A stretch of 64,000 bases of DNA, taken from positions 124,001 through 188,000 of the forward strand of contig SMMW01000521.1 of assembly GCA_004794655.1 (NCBI GenBank). Direction: 5' to 3'. The position numbers were made by a program, and so were the translations under genes. This document shows, one piece after another, positions 22,239 to 34,889 of the stretch (positions are counted from its first letter, which is position 1; the number at the start of each line of letters is the position of its first letter). The notes beneath the pieces are model-generated. The model did not search any database, was not told where the DNA came from, and worked only from the letters and a program-made list of their open reading frames with translations. Source of the stretch: Marisa cornuarietis. Lineage: Eukaryota > Mollusca > Gastropoda > Architaenioglossa > Ampullariidae.

Positions 22239-24021
22239 TTGTGACTGTACTCAGTGTAAATGGGTCAGGCTATTTTTAACCAGTCGTATTTTTTTCCTTT
22301 TTTTCCAGGAAGCCTATTTAATTTTAGACGATGTTGGCAAAGAAAAGAAATAAAATAATTAAGAAAAGAAACAAAAATAAAGGAAAAAGAAAGAACGAAG
22401 AAAAGAAAAAATAAAGGAAAAAGAATGAAAAACGAAAACAGGAGCAAAGATCAGTACAAATCTACGAATTTGAGCCATTTGGTGAAGGAGGGTTTATTTG
22501 GTGTTTAATTTTATTTGTTTACAACTGCCAGTGAAAGAACAAGCGATAGTTGCTGAGCAGAACGATTAAATCACTAAAAACAAAGTCACGTGACGTTAAC
22601 TGGCTAATCTATGTCTGCAATAAAATGAAGATTTTCTTGTTGCTGTTTTGTGTCCGTTGCTTTTTCTGACCTCTTTTCAACTTTGTAATTATATACAGCT
22701 TTAAATAAGCACATCAGCAATTTCTTTCTTTGCAATATTTATTTCAAACGTACCCACTCTTCAAGGTTCTTAAATGTACCAAAAGCAGAGGTGGTAGGAA
22801 CTGTCTTCCCGTTAGCCACGTAGATAAAAATATCTGCAGCAAATTTTTTCTGGTCCTGTCTGAGGCAACAAGTCGAACTGCCAACAAACAAGAACAAAAG
22901 CAAAATAAAACCCACGGCGAGTCTCCAGAGGGAAATTCTCTCGTCTTCTAGAGCTTACATTGTTTCCCGCTTACTTCCTTATTCGGTACAGGCTAAATAA
23001 GACTCTTCTCTTTTTTTTTCCTTCACAAAACTCGTGGGCGATTACAAAAGCATTTCACCAGAGAAAAATCTAGTTTTGTTCGTAAAATGTTGCTAGCATC
23101 GCTCAACCAGTGCGCAAATTCAGAACAAAAGCTTTCTCAATTTATCTTCAATGTCTTCTCATAGTTCGACTGTCTTAAGTTGTTGCCTAAACCTGCTCCA
23201 GTCTCGATTAGTCAACGGTAGCTGGAAACTGAGTGTTTCAGTATATGTCTTTATTGTTTGCGTAAACGTCTCGCCATGACCTCGGTCAGAGTTCGTCTGT
23301 TGACCTTGTCCAGAACAGTTTCCTTGACAGCCTTATAACCGTTTCTTGTCCTACACTGCCTTTTTGGCGGTCCACCTGCTGCATCTGGACGAATGATAGA
23401 GTTTTATCTTCTTCATGTTGTCGCAGCACGTCCGCATTCCCCTCTCGTTGTTTGTGTGCTCCTACTTATTTTTTCATGTCTTGGGGTTATCTCCCTTTCT
23501 TGAAAAAACAGTTTTTTCCTCTGAGATGGCATAAGCTGTTAATTCAGCAAGAAGCGAGAAAAAAATCACAGCCAGGGAGTTAAGGGGGTGGGTGGTTAAA
23601 TAACAGAAGATCTACAGACTCACTGCTCTAAAAGTCAGACAAGGGCACGTGCCTCATTTAAAATATCTATTTTATTTTTATTTCTTTATTAAAGTTTAGT
23701 TTTTAAAATAAAAGTCAAAAGCATTAGATCCTAGTTGTCACCAGCGTCCAGAAATCTCGTGGCAGGTGACACAGATGAACGAGTACATCCTCCACAAGAG
23801 GAGGAAAAGGAGAGTGGGAGGTTATTCCGTGTGGGAGTTGTTTACATGATGTTTACCTACGGCCAGGAGTGCTGCTGAGTGCACGGCTATGCAAAATATC
23901 GACGCATGCGCAGAACGGGAAGGTCACCGCAGGTAGTTGTTTACGTCCTGTTATGGACTCCGGCAGTGTCCATCCTTCTCCCCCGCAACGTGGAAACGGG
24001 AAGAAGAAGGGGGAGGGGGAA

Positions 24022-24145
24022 ATTGGTGTTTTATTTTGTCAGCAGCTAAAGCTTTATCACGGCAAAGCAGCCAGCCCTGTAAAACATACAAAGAAAGAGC
24101 TGCGTGCTCGAGACAAGATTTGAACCCAGGACAACTAATCCTGGG
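24022..24145 (-). mobile_element. tRNA-derived SINE (family A), partial
   Basis: The minus-strand copy shows attggtgttttattttgtc, agctttatcacggcaaagc, agccagccctgtaaaaca and gagacaagatttgaaccca in the family order. It lacks the tRNA-like head end. Confidence 0.75.
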
Positions 24146-24655
24146 TTAAGAGAGAAATGAAGGAGACTGGGGCATAGGCATGGACAAGGAAATGTCAAGG
24201 CTCAGACAATCCAGCCTAGTTCTCTTTTTCTCTCTCTCTCCCTGCCCCCTCTTTTTTCTATTTTGCTTACTTGTTAGTGAGTTTCTGAGCTAGTTTGTTA
24301 GTTTTTTAAAAATTCATGTTCAATTTGCTTATTTGTTCTACATTTTTTCTCCTGAAGCGGGAAGGATTGTCGTGGTAGACGTTCTTATTTTTTATACTGA
24401 AATGCTGAAGTATTGAAATTTGCCACAGTAAATGCAAGTGCGAAAAAATACTCTGAAATACAAACCTATTAAAACTGAAATAAAACGCTGCATAGTAAAA
24501 AAAAAACCAGGAAACAGTTCAGACTCGGTGTGAAGGTCTTGTTTGAGACATTTATGTAAATTGTACGTATTTTATATCTTTTTCATGTTGTATTTAATAT
24601 CCTACGTGCAGGTAAGCAAATACGAAAGAAAAGCGATGGAAATTTGCCCACGGCA

Positions 24656-24731
24656 GAATACTCGCCATGCTGATGTGTAGAAACTTTCTTGACGAATACT
24701 CGCCATGCTGATGTGTAGAAACTTTCTTGAC
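24656..24731 (+). repeat. Recent 38-bp tandem duplication
   Basis: Two identical 38-base units abut (24656-24693 and 24694-24731), followed by a six-base start of a third. Identity implies recent origin. Confidence 0.95.
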
Positions 24732-25539
24732 GAATACAGTCGACAACATGTCGGAATGTATGCTTTTCGTCTGCTTTCGTTTCAAGTCATTAGTCATTAG
24801 TTCTAAGTTTATGTGTTTTATTTCTCTCAAATAGGAACTTCTTGCAATCTTCTCCCATGACTGATTTTGGCTAGAAATAACCAGGGCTTAATTTGGTTTT
24901 GGAAGATATAAAGATATGCTGAAAGTGCTTGAAGCTAATTTCCCGTATGTATGCATGCACCCATGCTGGAATGAACTAATGTCATTATATCTGTAATCAT
25001 ACGTGTGTATGAGAAGTTGTATCAAAGATCCATAGTTATGAACAGAGTTAAGGTCATCGCAGTATTAGCAATGTTCCGAAAAGTCCCGAAAGGGTCGTGT
25101 AATTAGAAACAGGTGCTAACCTAGAAGGTCTGGTGATAATCTTGAGGTAGCGATCTTGGACACTAGCCACAGCTATGGCTATATAAGGTTTATTAGTTAA
25201 AGGGTATTTAGGTGAGGTCAACTAAGCATGGTGGTACAGATGCATGTTTGTTTCATTACCCTGGGCGGAGGTGGGGACTGGAGTAGTGCGGTAGATTTTG
25301 GAGGAGACAGCCTGTGATGAAACTCTCCTCTTGGTCACCCAACAGTCAATGAGCAGAGAAGGTTCAGGGTTGCGGAAGAACTTTAGCTTCCAAATGCGTG
25401 CGCTTGACATGATGAACCACTTACATGTTACTGCTAATTAAAGTTCTATTTGATCTCTCTCTCTCTTTCTCACACACACACACACACACTTTCGCGTACA
25501 TACTGATTATTGTTTGTGATGAATATCAAACGTTCATCT

Positions 25540-25780
25540 GTTAACTTACTAACAAATGAACAAACGAACTAACTACCTAACTAATAAACGAACGAATAAA
25601 CGAACCAGTTAACTTACAAACTAAATAACAAACAAATTAACTAACATTAACAAAACAACAAATAAACTATCTAACAAACAATCAATGAACAAATGAAAAA
25701 CAACTAACACGAACTAACAACTAACAAACAAACAAACAAACAAACAAACAAACAAGTAAACGAACAGGGGAACTAACTAC
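25540..25780 (+). repeat. Degenerate AACN tetranucleotide array
   Basis: Roughly 240 bases of interspersed AACA, AACT, AACG and AATA units on one strand, with a pure (AACA)n core near 25725-25756. It is an aged microsatellite. Confidence 0.8.
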
Positions 25781-26663
25781 ACTGAATACTTAACGAAAGA
25801 AGGATGAAATTAAGAATGCATTTTAATCGTGATTATTTTGTAGTACTACGTAAAATGATGTAGGAGGATGTACAAAGATGTACAAACGGCTGTGGACATA
25901 GAGTCATAGACTATGTGAGCCGTGGTTAGAGTGGGTTGGGGTTGGGGTTGAGTGTGTGGAGCGTGAAGCGGTGTCGGCTGAAATCGATCTTCACATCTCG
26001 ACGGCTGCGACTGCAGAAGACAGTGATAATGCTTCGCGACCGGCTTCAAGTACGGCACCCGAGCTGCCTGGAGCTGCTGACAAGACATAAGACCGGACCA
26101 ACAGGTGGCACATCGCGACTCTAAGTTCATCCCCATTTCACAATATCAGGTCGAATTTGGCATCGCTTTATGTGTCGCTCCTAATCACAGTCTCAATCTT
26201 TCACCCTCCTTCCATCAATCTCTCTACCCCCCCCTTATCTCCCTCCCTCTTCTCCTCTCGCGTCCTCATCTCTTTCTGTATAGCTTTTGTCTGAATATTA
26301 TCCATTTCGTCCAGTCACTTTTTGTTCCACTGACTGCGATACCATGACCTGCAAGAGAGTTATATAATAACATTTTAAAAGCTCATTTGTTTGAGCATTA
26401 AGTTGACTGTAGCAAAGTGATACGTTACTGCCATAATATCAGTAGATTAGTGTTTATGTAAAAAGCCACTTAAGGAGGTAAAAGATTAATTATACTGGTG
26501 TTGATGAGCTATATATAGAATATTGTTTACATTTACCGTGGTTGGCTTTGTTTTGTTTTGTTTTGTTTTTTGTTTTTGATTTTTTAATAATCCTGTACAT
26601 ATAGGCCAAAAGCCTGTTAATAAAGATTCAGTTCAATTCAAATGTGTATAGTGTGTTTGTTTG

Positions 26664-26688
26664 TTTGGTTGGTTGGTTGGTTGGTTGG

Positions 26689-26728
<40 letters not shown>
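26664..26728. repeat. (TTGG)n and (GT)n microsatellites
   Basis: A TTGG array of about six units is followed closely by a GT array of about 17 units. Confidence 0.92.
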
Positions 26729-26729
<1 letters not shown>

Positions 26730-27699
26730 TGCATGAAACGTTTAAGGTTCATCCTAACCTTTCGGTGGCTGGGGAGTCAGGTATTAGAGAGTGAGCATTT
26801 CTCGACTCCAGATTTCTCTTTTATTAGGGTGGTGCCCATCTCCTGATTCCTGCTGCCTCGTTTTTTTTCTTTCCCAATTCTATAATAGGTTAGATACCCA
26901 TTCACCAGTTGAGTCAAATGGCGCCAGTAGACTGCAACACACGGAAAGCTATCGAGCTAGACGACATACCGTTATCCTCCTGTTTAACAGAGAATTGCTC
27001 ATTTCAAATGTTATTCTCTCTCTCATTCATTCATTCATTCAATGTAACACCATAGCACGTATAATTTCTCTTTCTTTTTTGTCCGTCTACCTATCTGCCT
27101 GTCGAGGGGAATAAAATAGATATAAAATAGAAATGTGTAATGTAAGTAATAAATATAAAAAATATATTTAAAAATCAGGAAAAGGTTTTTTGTTTTATCA
27201 GCCTTGCAGGCTTGGGCAACATATTACACTAATACCAAGTGGGTCAGACTCCAGCCGACATCGCGTGACTGCAGACTTGACGCTCCCTGTATGCGCTACT
27301 GGCCGGCTTTCTACCAGTTGTACCGTCATCGCTAAGGACACGACAGCGGTGCCTGCCTCAAACAGTATTTAATATTTCTCTAATTTCCTGTGGAGAAAAA
27401 TATTAAAATAGTAATAAGCAAAAATAGTAATGTCGAAGAAGACAGGATAAAATGGAAGCGATCGAAGAGTTTATTTCGGTACGTCTTACTGCCATCGACA
27501 ATACGTGGGCTTTTTTTCCCTCCCCAGACGGCCTTGGTTCTTATGAAGACTGGTTAGTACAAGGAAATGTCAGATAAATAGAAAGAGAAGAGAGAGGGAA
27601 AAAAAAAATATGGAATACACTCACGACTAGAGACTTAGTAATAAACAACTCAAAAACAAAAAACAAAAAAATCGCAAACCACTCGTCCTTCATTTCCGG

Positions 27700-27790
27700 G
27701 GACTACTGACGGAAGCTGGGCGTCAGCAGTTTCTTCTTCTACGCATGCGCATTGCTGGCAGACACAGTTGATGACGTCATTATAAGTCTT
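27700..27790. promoter_or_regulatory. Candidate regulatory islet with NRF1-like and CRE motifs
   Basis: CGCATGCGCA (27742-27751) and TGACGTCA (27772-27779) lie 20 bases apart in a local CpG-rich patch. They match the NRF1 and CREB/ATF consensus sites. No gene start is visible next to it, so the role is a guess. Confidence 0.35.
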
Positions 27791-28619
27791 CTGTGCTGGT
27801 AGAAGTGATGGCATAGAGGTGAGCGTAGAGTATGATGGTGGGCTCAGGCTGTTGACATCTTTGAGGCCATGCCAAAGCGATGCGCTCAGTCTAAATGCGA
27901 GAAGAGAGAAAAGAAGGCCTTTGTAATTCGTAGAACGAATTTCATCCATTTTAAAACTTATAATTGTTTTATTTTTTTTAACTTAGATTATTAAATGGTT
28001 GATGGCCTTCTTTGTTGTTACCACCGACCTCAATGCCGTGCAGTATTAATTGGTTAAAGGGCATTATTATTGGATTCATAACAAAGTCTTCTAGGGTGCA
28101 GCAGAGATGTGTATGTATTAATAGTTGTATTGCAAAATACCTCCACGTCTGCCTTGCATGCTTCTCTCCCCTCATCCCCCTTCCCGCAGCTGCCTGCTTA
28201 TCTAATTCCGCCATTTTGTGCTGTTCATTGAATGAATATCTTGTCAGCCCCAGTGTTTCCCGTCTCTTGGCCTCCTACTGCCTTTCTTTGGTTTCTGACT
28301 GTCGTGTAGCCTCCTCTGCCCCCATCCCCATCCCCCGCATTCACGTTAGCTGCATCTCAATGTGTGGTTCTATCTTCCTCGGCTGAGATGAGGTTGTTTG
28401 CTTACATTGTGGCACCTTCGATTTTTTTTAAACCTATGGACGACAAGTGACTGTGTTGCTGATCCTGTTGTTTGGAAGTGACCAAATATTAGTGGTTTCA
28501 ACAGAACTGACGAATCATCTACAAATGTCGAGGTTGTAAGAAAATGAGACAGGAAAGAGAGAAGGGAAGAATAAAGACGAGAAAAGAAAATCGAATCATG
28601 AGGAGAAAACAAATTAATC

Positions 28620-28690
28620 AAAGATGATAATCATAATGAAGATTTTTATAGCGCATATTTACACTCATAGAGAGCATGCTCTTAGCGTGA
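28620..28690 (-). mobile_element. 3' end of an L2-type retroelement, minus strand
   Basis: On the minus strand it reads taaatatgcgctataaaaat followed by cttcattatgattatcat. This is the GCGCTATA block plus trinucleotide-like tail found in other LINE ends of the window. No coding part is recognised. Confidence 0.5.
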
Positions 28691-29298
28691 AAAGAAAGAG
28701 AAGTAGAAGAAAAGAGACAGACATACGGACAAACAAAAGATGGACAGTTAGAGACAACTAGATGAGTAAACAGATAAATAGAGGGAGGACTGAAAAGCTC
28801 ATAACGATCTGTCTGAATGAATGCGTAGGATTCGGATGTGTCGTGCGATCAATGATACGTTGGCGCATGACAAGTTTGATTTTTTTTAAACACGCGCATG
28901 TCCAGAGAATTATTACAAGCAGGCGCGTGCGTGCAGCTCGAGGTCGCTGTCTTTTTTTTTTTTTTTTGGCAGCTAGTCAAAGCGCGCGTGCGTGTTTTCG
29001 CAGTTAGTGCTAAGTTTAGTGTCGCCACGTTACCCAAAATGGCAACTTGGCCACAGAATTTGAAGCGAAGGCGGGCGTAGTTTGATCTAAGCCCTCGACA
29101 GCAGCATCTGTCATCTCGTGATGTCTCTGTTTCTGCTTTGTATTTATGGCTGTTAATAGGTCTCTGGTATATTTGTTTGCTGACTGGTTTGTGTCTGAAA
29201 ACGTGCTTCGTGCATTGACGTGCATTTACGTGTTTTTGTCTGTGTGAAAAGTGCATTAAGGTTGCTGTGAAGTGGGTAAATGTGCTAAAGAAATGTGC

Positions 29299-29323
29299 AT
29301 CCTCCTCCTCCTCCTCCTCCTCC

Positions 29324-29390
<67 letters not shown>
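29299..29390. repeat. (CCT)n(CAT)n compound microsatellite
   Basis: About nine CCT units change into about 21 CAT units. The left flank gtgctaaagaaatgtgcat resembles a retroelement 3' end. Confidence 0.95.
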
Positions 29391-29445
29391 GTATCTCTCA
29401 ATCGTTTTTTTTTCTCTCTTCTTCTGTCTTTCCCTTTTAATACAA

Positions 29446-29640
29446 TGAGGACAGGCTGTTTTGGGTTCAGATCTCGTCTCGGAAGGTGCTGTTCCTTTTC
29501 TGCATCCTTCAAAGTTACGTTGGGTTCAGATCTGTTGGGATGTATTGTTCGTTTTCTGCAAACAGCACCTATGCACATTATGGGCTTTCTTCCCCATGAT
29601 TAAGTTTAGTTCCTGGATCGGCTTAAAACACCATTTCCTG
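29446..29640 (+). mobile_element. SINE family A, degenerate, with internal duplication
   Basis: This copy lies just upstream of the best family member. The B-box region tgggttcagatct occurs twice, near 29461 and 29521, about 60 bases apart. The 3' end reads gatcggcttaaaacaccat. Confidence 0.6.
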
Positions 29641-29671
29641 TCTCAGTTTCAATTCTTTCTCTCTCTCTGTC

Positions 29672-29850
29672 AGCGGTCCGGTGGCGCAACGGTTAGCGCC
29701 TGTCACCAGTACAGTGAGGGTTGGCTGTGCTGGGTTCAGCTCTCGTTTCGGGTACACTGTTCTTTCTCTGTATGTGGGATCTATTTACAGGGGCTGGCTG
29801 TCTTGCCGTGATATAGTCTTAGTTGCTGGCTCGGCGTAAAACACCAATCT
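29672..29850 (+). mobile_element. tRNA-derived SINE (family A), best copy
   Basis: About 180 bases. The tRNA-like head has an A box TGGCGCAACGG (29682-29692) and a B box GGTTCAGCTCT (29733-29743), as in RNA polymerase III promoters. The body contains ggctggctgtcttgccgtga and agttgctggctcggcg, and ends taaaacaccaatctt. At least six other copies occur in this window. The family is common in gastropod DNA as I recall it. Confidence 0.85.
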
Positions 29851-29930
29851 TTCCTTCCTCTGTCTCTGCACGACCCCTCCCCCACCACCGCTTTTAAAAC
29901 CCTGCCTCCTACGACGTAGGACGAGGTAAA

Positions 29931-30020
29931 CCAACCAACCAACCAACCAACCAACCAACCAACCAACCAACCAACCAACCAACCAACCAACCAACCAACC
30001 AACCAACCAACCAACCAACC
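29931..30020. repeat. (CCAA)n microsatellite
   Basis: About 22 tetranucleotide units close to the 3' end of the SINE copies. It gives false repetitive Gly-Trp-Leu-Val frames on the minus strand. Confidence 0.96.
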
Positions 30021-30359
30021 ATTAAGAAAGGCGAAGCTTTTTTAAAAAAATGAGAAGAAAGCCAAGTTCAACTGCAGGACTCGCCTCTAAACTCCCTGCT
30101 GAGGAAGGTCTCGAGCCCACCTTGGCGTGCTTGATGACGTCACTGGTATTTGTACCTGACATTTGCTGCTTAATTAAATGTGTTCGCTATTGATTTCAAA
30201 CGCTTCCTTCCCCTCATCCAATTTTTTTTTTCATTTGGGAAAGGTCTTTCTCTCTCTTTCATCTCGCTCACTCCCTCTCTTCTGCCTCCCATTCGTCTGC
30301 CTCTCCAGGCCTGAAAATTGTCCCGAATCGATCCGAAAGCCGCTTTCCAAACGGTTTTG

Positions 30360-30560
30360 CTGAGATGACGTCATGATGACGCGAGTATGACGCAGTTAGC
30401 GCAGAGGTCCGAGCACCGAAAGGTCAAGCCGCCGCGCGCGGAAGGCGACGTCGATATCTCCAGCGTAGCGTCTGCAGCGAGCTATTTCACGTGATATTTA
30501 CGTGGTCACCACGCCGGCGGAGTTTGCGAGGGGCCGGGCTTAGAGAGTCTTGTCTTGCTG
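30360..30560. promoter_or_regulatory. CpG-rich islet with CRE
   Basis: A strongly CpG-rich patch (ccgccgcgcgcggaaggcga near 30430). It carries TGACGTCA at 30366-30373, with another copy at 30135-30142 just upstream. It could be a promoter or enhancer, but no exon is visible beside it. Confidence 0.35.
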
Positions 30561-30589
30561 GACAGGAGACGGCGGGCAGGTTGTGATGT

Positions 30590-30868
30590 TTGTAAGGTGA
30601 GAGGGAGAAAGAGCGAAGAGATAAAGATGGAGAGAAAGAAAGAATCAAGAGAGAGTTTGAGGGGTAATAGAGAACAAAGGTGGAAAGGGAAAAAAAGAGA
30701 GTGTGGAAAGAGAACAAAGTGGAGGAAAGAGAAGTTGTTAGGGGAGGTTTCGTGCAGACACAGAGAGAGGAAATAGAGAGAAAAAAGAGAGAAGAAGAAG
30801 AAGAATGGAAGAGAAGAAACAGGGAAAAGAAAATAATGGAAATAGAACAGAGAGAGAAATCATAAAAA
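30590..30868 (+). repeat. Long purine (GA-rich) tract
   Basis: About 280 bases, nearly all purine on the plus strand, of degenerate GAGA/GAAA units. Non-coding. Confidence 0.75.
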
Positions 30869-31305
30869 GCTATTGTATTAAAAGTATTGAAAATGTTTTG
30901 CTCTTTTCCTACCTTGGTGTCTGGCTACTCGCCTGTTTGTTTGCCCTTCCTACCAGTCTGCATGTCTGCTTTCATTTCTACTCACCTGTCTGCCTGTTTA
31001 TTTACCTGTCTGTCTGTCAGTGTGCGTAGATAAATCATTTACTGGTAATGAATGCAGTATTACAAGAAACCTGCGCTTTAACCAAGACCAGACACTGTGG
31101 ACTCGTCTGCACAGAGGAAGAAAAGACAAATTCCAGCATTCTCCCCATCCTCCCACCCCGTAACTATTACAGACTTACATCCTTCGTCAGCCTTCAACGT
31201 AATGGACACAAGTAATCGTGCTGTGGGTTGGACGACTCCTAGAGCGACATTGAAAGGGCTAAAGTCTAGACTTGAGTGACCCGCATGGAGAGTTAAGCAA
31301 CGATG

Positions 31306-31308
<3 letters not shown>

Positions 31309-31357
<49 letters not shown>
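31309..31357. repeat. (TG)n microsatellite
   Basis: About 24 perfect TG units. Confidence 0.96.
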
Positions 31358-31358
<1 letters not shown>

Positions 31359-31723
31359 TAGATTACGTGGGTGTGTGTATTGGCGTTGTGTTGGCGTGAG
31401 TATCGATTGACAGCCTTGACACGAGTGCTGGTGTGCGAAGATTGAAAGAGGCTGTTGTAAGTAAAAGAAAAGAAATAAAAAGAGAAAGAGAGATGAAGAA
31501 GAAAACAGAAAATTTCTTGTAGCCTCTTAGTTATTTACTTTTTATTCTCTATTCATAAACCCCCGAAAGGGCTTGAAAGGTGGTTAACAAACAAACGATC
31601 CAAACATTGCCCTTTGGATGTCCGATCAATAATGAACACGAGGCGGTCATAAAAGAACGACAGCCTGTTGCAGAACCGCTACAGGAAGCGAAGGAAAAGC
31701 AACGAACTTCAATTTCAAGACGA

Positions 31724-31794
31724 GATGATGATGATGATGATGAGGAGGAGGTGGTGGTGGTGGTGGTGGTGGTGTTGGTGTTGGTGGCGGTGGT
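31724..31794. repeat. (GAT)n(GGT)n compound microsatellite
   Basis: Short GAT array, then GAG, then GGT units with interruptions. The surrounding open frames are artefacts of this composition. Confidence 0.9.
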
Positions 31795-32961
31795 TGGAGA
31801 GGGGCGAGGGGAGGCGGGCAATGGCGAGCCGACCTCGGCCGATTCGATGTCGACATCGCTGCTGCCGCTACTGGTGGTCGTGGCGATGGAGATGACATTT
31901 ACGTGTCGAGGGTTCATCTGACTCCCTGCCTGCTCATACGTACATCCACTGCCTAGACTACTAGGCCTCAGAAAAACGTGTTTTCGCTAATCAGCAAAAT
32001 AACTGCCAGTGTGTTTTCTTTTCTTTTTGAAAATATATAATGCTTTGGAATTCACAGATATATTATTCTCCATTCAAATTATGACAAGAGAAGCTATATT
32101 AACATCGACGAGATATACATACTTTTTTATTACTATTTCTCGCTTCTTTTGAAAATGTCTTTATGTCGATGGAGGTACTTGTATTTCTCTGCTTTCTTTT
32201 CTTAAGGCATTTTACCAAAGAACATATCCTGTTAAGGTCATGCTCCTCTGTAGGAAAGAACAGGATTTTTTTCGGCTTTCCTGTCTTTTGTGTATTACTT
32301 AAAGACGCCATTTTATTGTTTAGAACGGCTGCCTCTGTGAAACAAATAAAATGTCTCTATTCGGCGGTTTTAGTTTGATCCCAGACGTATATCTTTGGTC
32401 TGTTTCCTGTTTGCCGAGACCAACTCGAGAAGATGTAGAGTGTCGACGAACCATTTAACAGTTTAATTTCCGGCACCACGATAGAATTAATAAAGTCAAC
32501 AATAGACTTGCAATAAAATTGTCACTTGATATTTTTTATTTTATCATTTTTTGTGGCAAAAGTCCTCGACTTCCACTTCCCACGACTAAGAGCCAATAAA
32601 CTGAAAACACAACAGATTATGATAAAGCTTGAGCTTTTATACCTCCGTCAGCACGAGAGCTCGCATCATCGGCTCTACTTGTTGATAGTTAAACCGGAAG
32701 CAAATTTGTGTCTTACCCTCGTTCTGGAAGTTAGTGCGGAAAATTCGTCTGCAAGCAGTTCAGCAGAGATATACGTCTGTTGTTTGATGACAATCACAAC
32801 AACACGACAGAATATGTGACCGCAGTCCACCTTTGATTTTTTGTATCATTTGTGCCAGTGTTTGAGAAGAATATGAAGAGTTTGCTTATCGCTGATTTCA
32901 CAGTGCAGAAGCGATTAGTCTAAAGTTCATAAATGGAATTTTGTGTTGGCTAGTTAAAGGG

Positions 32962-34075
32962 CAGGTGTCAGTAGTCATCTCAGAGCAGTCAGCAGCTTTT
33001 GACACGACTGGTTATTGAATACTTTGCCGCCTCCATATTGTTTTTATTTCAGCGGGTCCTCTTTGTGGAAGACCTCCTTCTGTACTAATTGATGTACAGC
33101 AGTCGCGTCTTTTACCTTATGGGTCCCTCAAGGCTCGGTATAGGGACCGATTTTGCTTTTTTCGTACACAAAGACTCAGTTAGTTCAGTCTTTTGTCTCT
33201 TCCAGTCAATTCTTTGCTGATAACACTCTACATTCCATCTCACTTCAGATAGTTCGAGCTGCTTTTTACAAGTTAAAATAATCTATTTTCGAAGTTAAGT
33301 CTTGGATAGTTGCAAACAAACTAAGTCGTAATGATGATAATACACAAACTCTACTGATTCGTAGAAAGCCAGTCACACGCCTGGTCCCAAAACTCGATCC
33401 CCCCAAAAGTGGGCTTGACGGATATTCCAGAGTCTTCTTCAGCCAGGAACCTTGGTTTTGTCTTACTAATATGTTCATAGACAGATTTGTTTCTAACATC
33501 TGCAGAGCTGCATTTTTGCACTACGCAGTATCAGGATGATCCGTCAGTATTTTGCCTTCGAACTGCTCACATCCTTGTCTCTTTGTTTTATGAAGACTTG
33601 ATAACCGTAATTATCTCTTGTCCGTCTGTCCTTTGTTTCTCCTCAACAATCTCTAGCAGTCTTAAAACTCTGCAGCACAACTCATACTCCAAGCTCACAA
33701 AAGAGATAATGCAAAACATCTTTTCCGCATTCTTCACTGACTTTCTGTCCAGGCTAGTAAAGAATACACAGACTCTGGTTTCTTTTTTTTTTCTTTTTTT
33801 TTTTTTGCTTCTCCTGCCTGCTACCACACTTTACTTGCATCAGGCATCTCCAACTTCTGTAGATACTTGCTTTCTTTTTGTTTTTCAGATTCAGGGTGAA
33901 AACCTTTGGTGAACACAAGTTTGTCCCTTCAGCATTACCTTGCTGGAACTCTCTCCCTTTTGGGATACGCCGTCAGCATAAAATAGAGTCTTTCAAACGT
34001 GCCCTCAAAACACACTTGTTCAAGAAACATCTGGGCCCAGTTGCACAACAGATTTTTTATTTAAGCACTTTTATG
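32962..34075 (+). mobile_element. Decayed L2/CR1-like LINE, reverse transcriptase to 3' end
   Basis: The order of degenerate motifs matches an L2/CR1-group reverse transcriptase. SAAFDTTGY is near 33000. VPQGSV-stop-GPIL is at 33123-33155. The catalytic box is mutated to FADN (33213-33224) in place of F/Y-ADD. Next come KSWIVANKLSRNDDNTQTLL near 33300 and SSARNLGFVL near 33440. The C-terminal end is LPCWNSLPFGIRRQ and FKRALKTHLFKKHLG (about 33940-34040). Stops, frameshifts and a missing LDYCN-to-NNAARLV segment show it is dead. Confidence 0.85.
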
Positions 34076-34889
34076 CCTTAAATGTATTTAGATAACAGTG
34101 CACTACTCAGTTTTACAACTAAATAAACTATAACTGTTTTAAATAAGATGAAACTGTTTAAAGCAGACTTGTGTTCCCACCAACCAAATTTTTTGTATGG
34201 GCTTGTGCAACGCGTTTTAGCGGCATATGAATGATTAAATAAAATAAATATAAATTTGCTTTGTTAAAACAGTTTTCCGTTTCTGAAACACGTTGTGCGA
34301 CTAGCCCCAGGCCACAAGTTTCAGTCTGAGTATTTCTCTATATCATCCTAGCTTTTAACCTCTTGAATTTGTTGTAAATTTCTAACGTTGATATTGTTAC
34401 TAAATATAGTATAAAGTATACTAAATCAGCGCTCAAGGCATGACACTAATGTTGTGGTGGAACACTATGCATATAAACATTTATTATTGTTACTGTAACT
34501 CTTTTGTTATTGTTCTTCTTCCTCCCATGTTATTATTAGTTTCCTGTATTTTTCCAAAGGAAAGACAACTTACTGATCGTTTAACACTCGATATTGCGTG
34601 CTTACCTGTCTTGAAAGCACACATCAGTCACCTTCAGCCAGATAACCTATTTTTTCGGGTCCCTCGCATACCTCTTTCCTCGTGTCCCGGCTTCTTCGTT
34701 AGGAATAATGCTTACTGCTGTTTGTTTACCTGAGCACTCGCTCGTCATTCTTGCCAGGCTGCGTGGTCTGGCAGGTTCTCTGTTGGTTCTTATGTTTATC
34801 TGTGTACCGCTGGCGCCGTGTCAACTGAGCTTGCCCAGTCTAGGGAAAACATTTCCTTGGAACAAAATTCCTAATGAGGCGCAATCTGG

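Noticed and set aside
25540..25780. Telomere-like or CRISPR-like array
   Set aside because: The repeated AACN units are irregular with no constant repeat and spacer, and do not match the TTAGGG type; an aged microsatellite.
29672..29760. A functional tRNA gene
   Set aside because: A and B boxes are present but the cloverleaf arms do not close and the body continues into the SINE; treated as SINE head.
29781..30018. Gly-Trp-Leu-Val repeat proteins on the minus strand
   Set aside because: They are translations of the (CCAA)n microsatellite, open in more than one frame.
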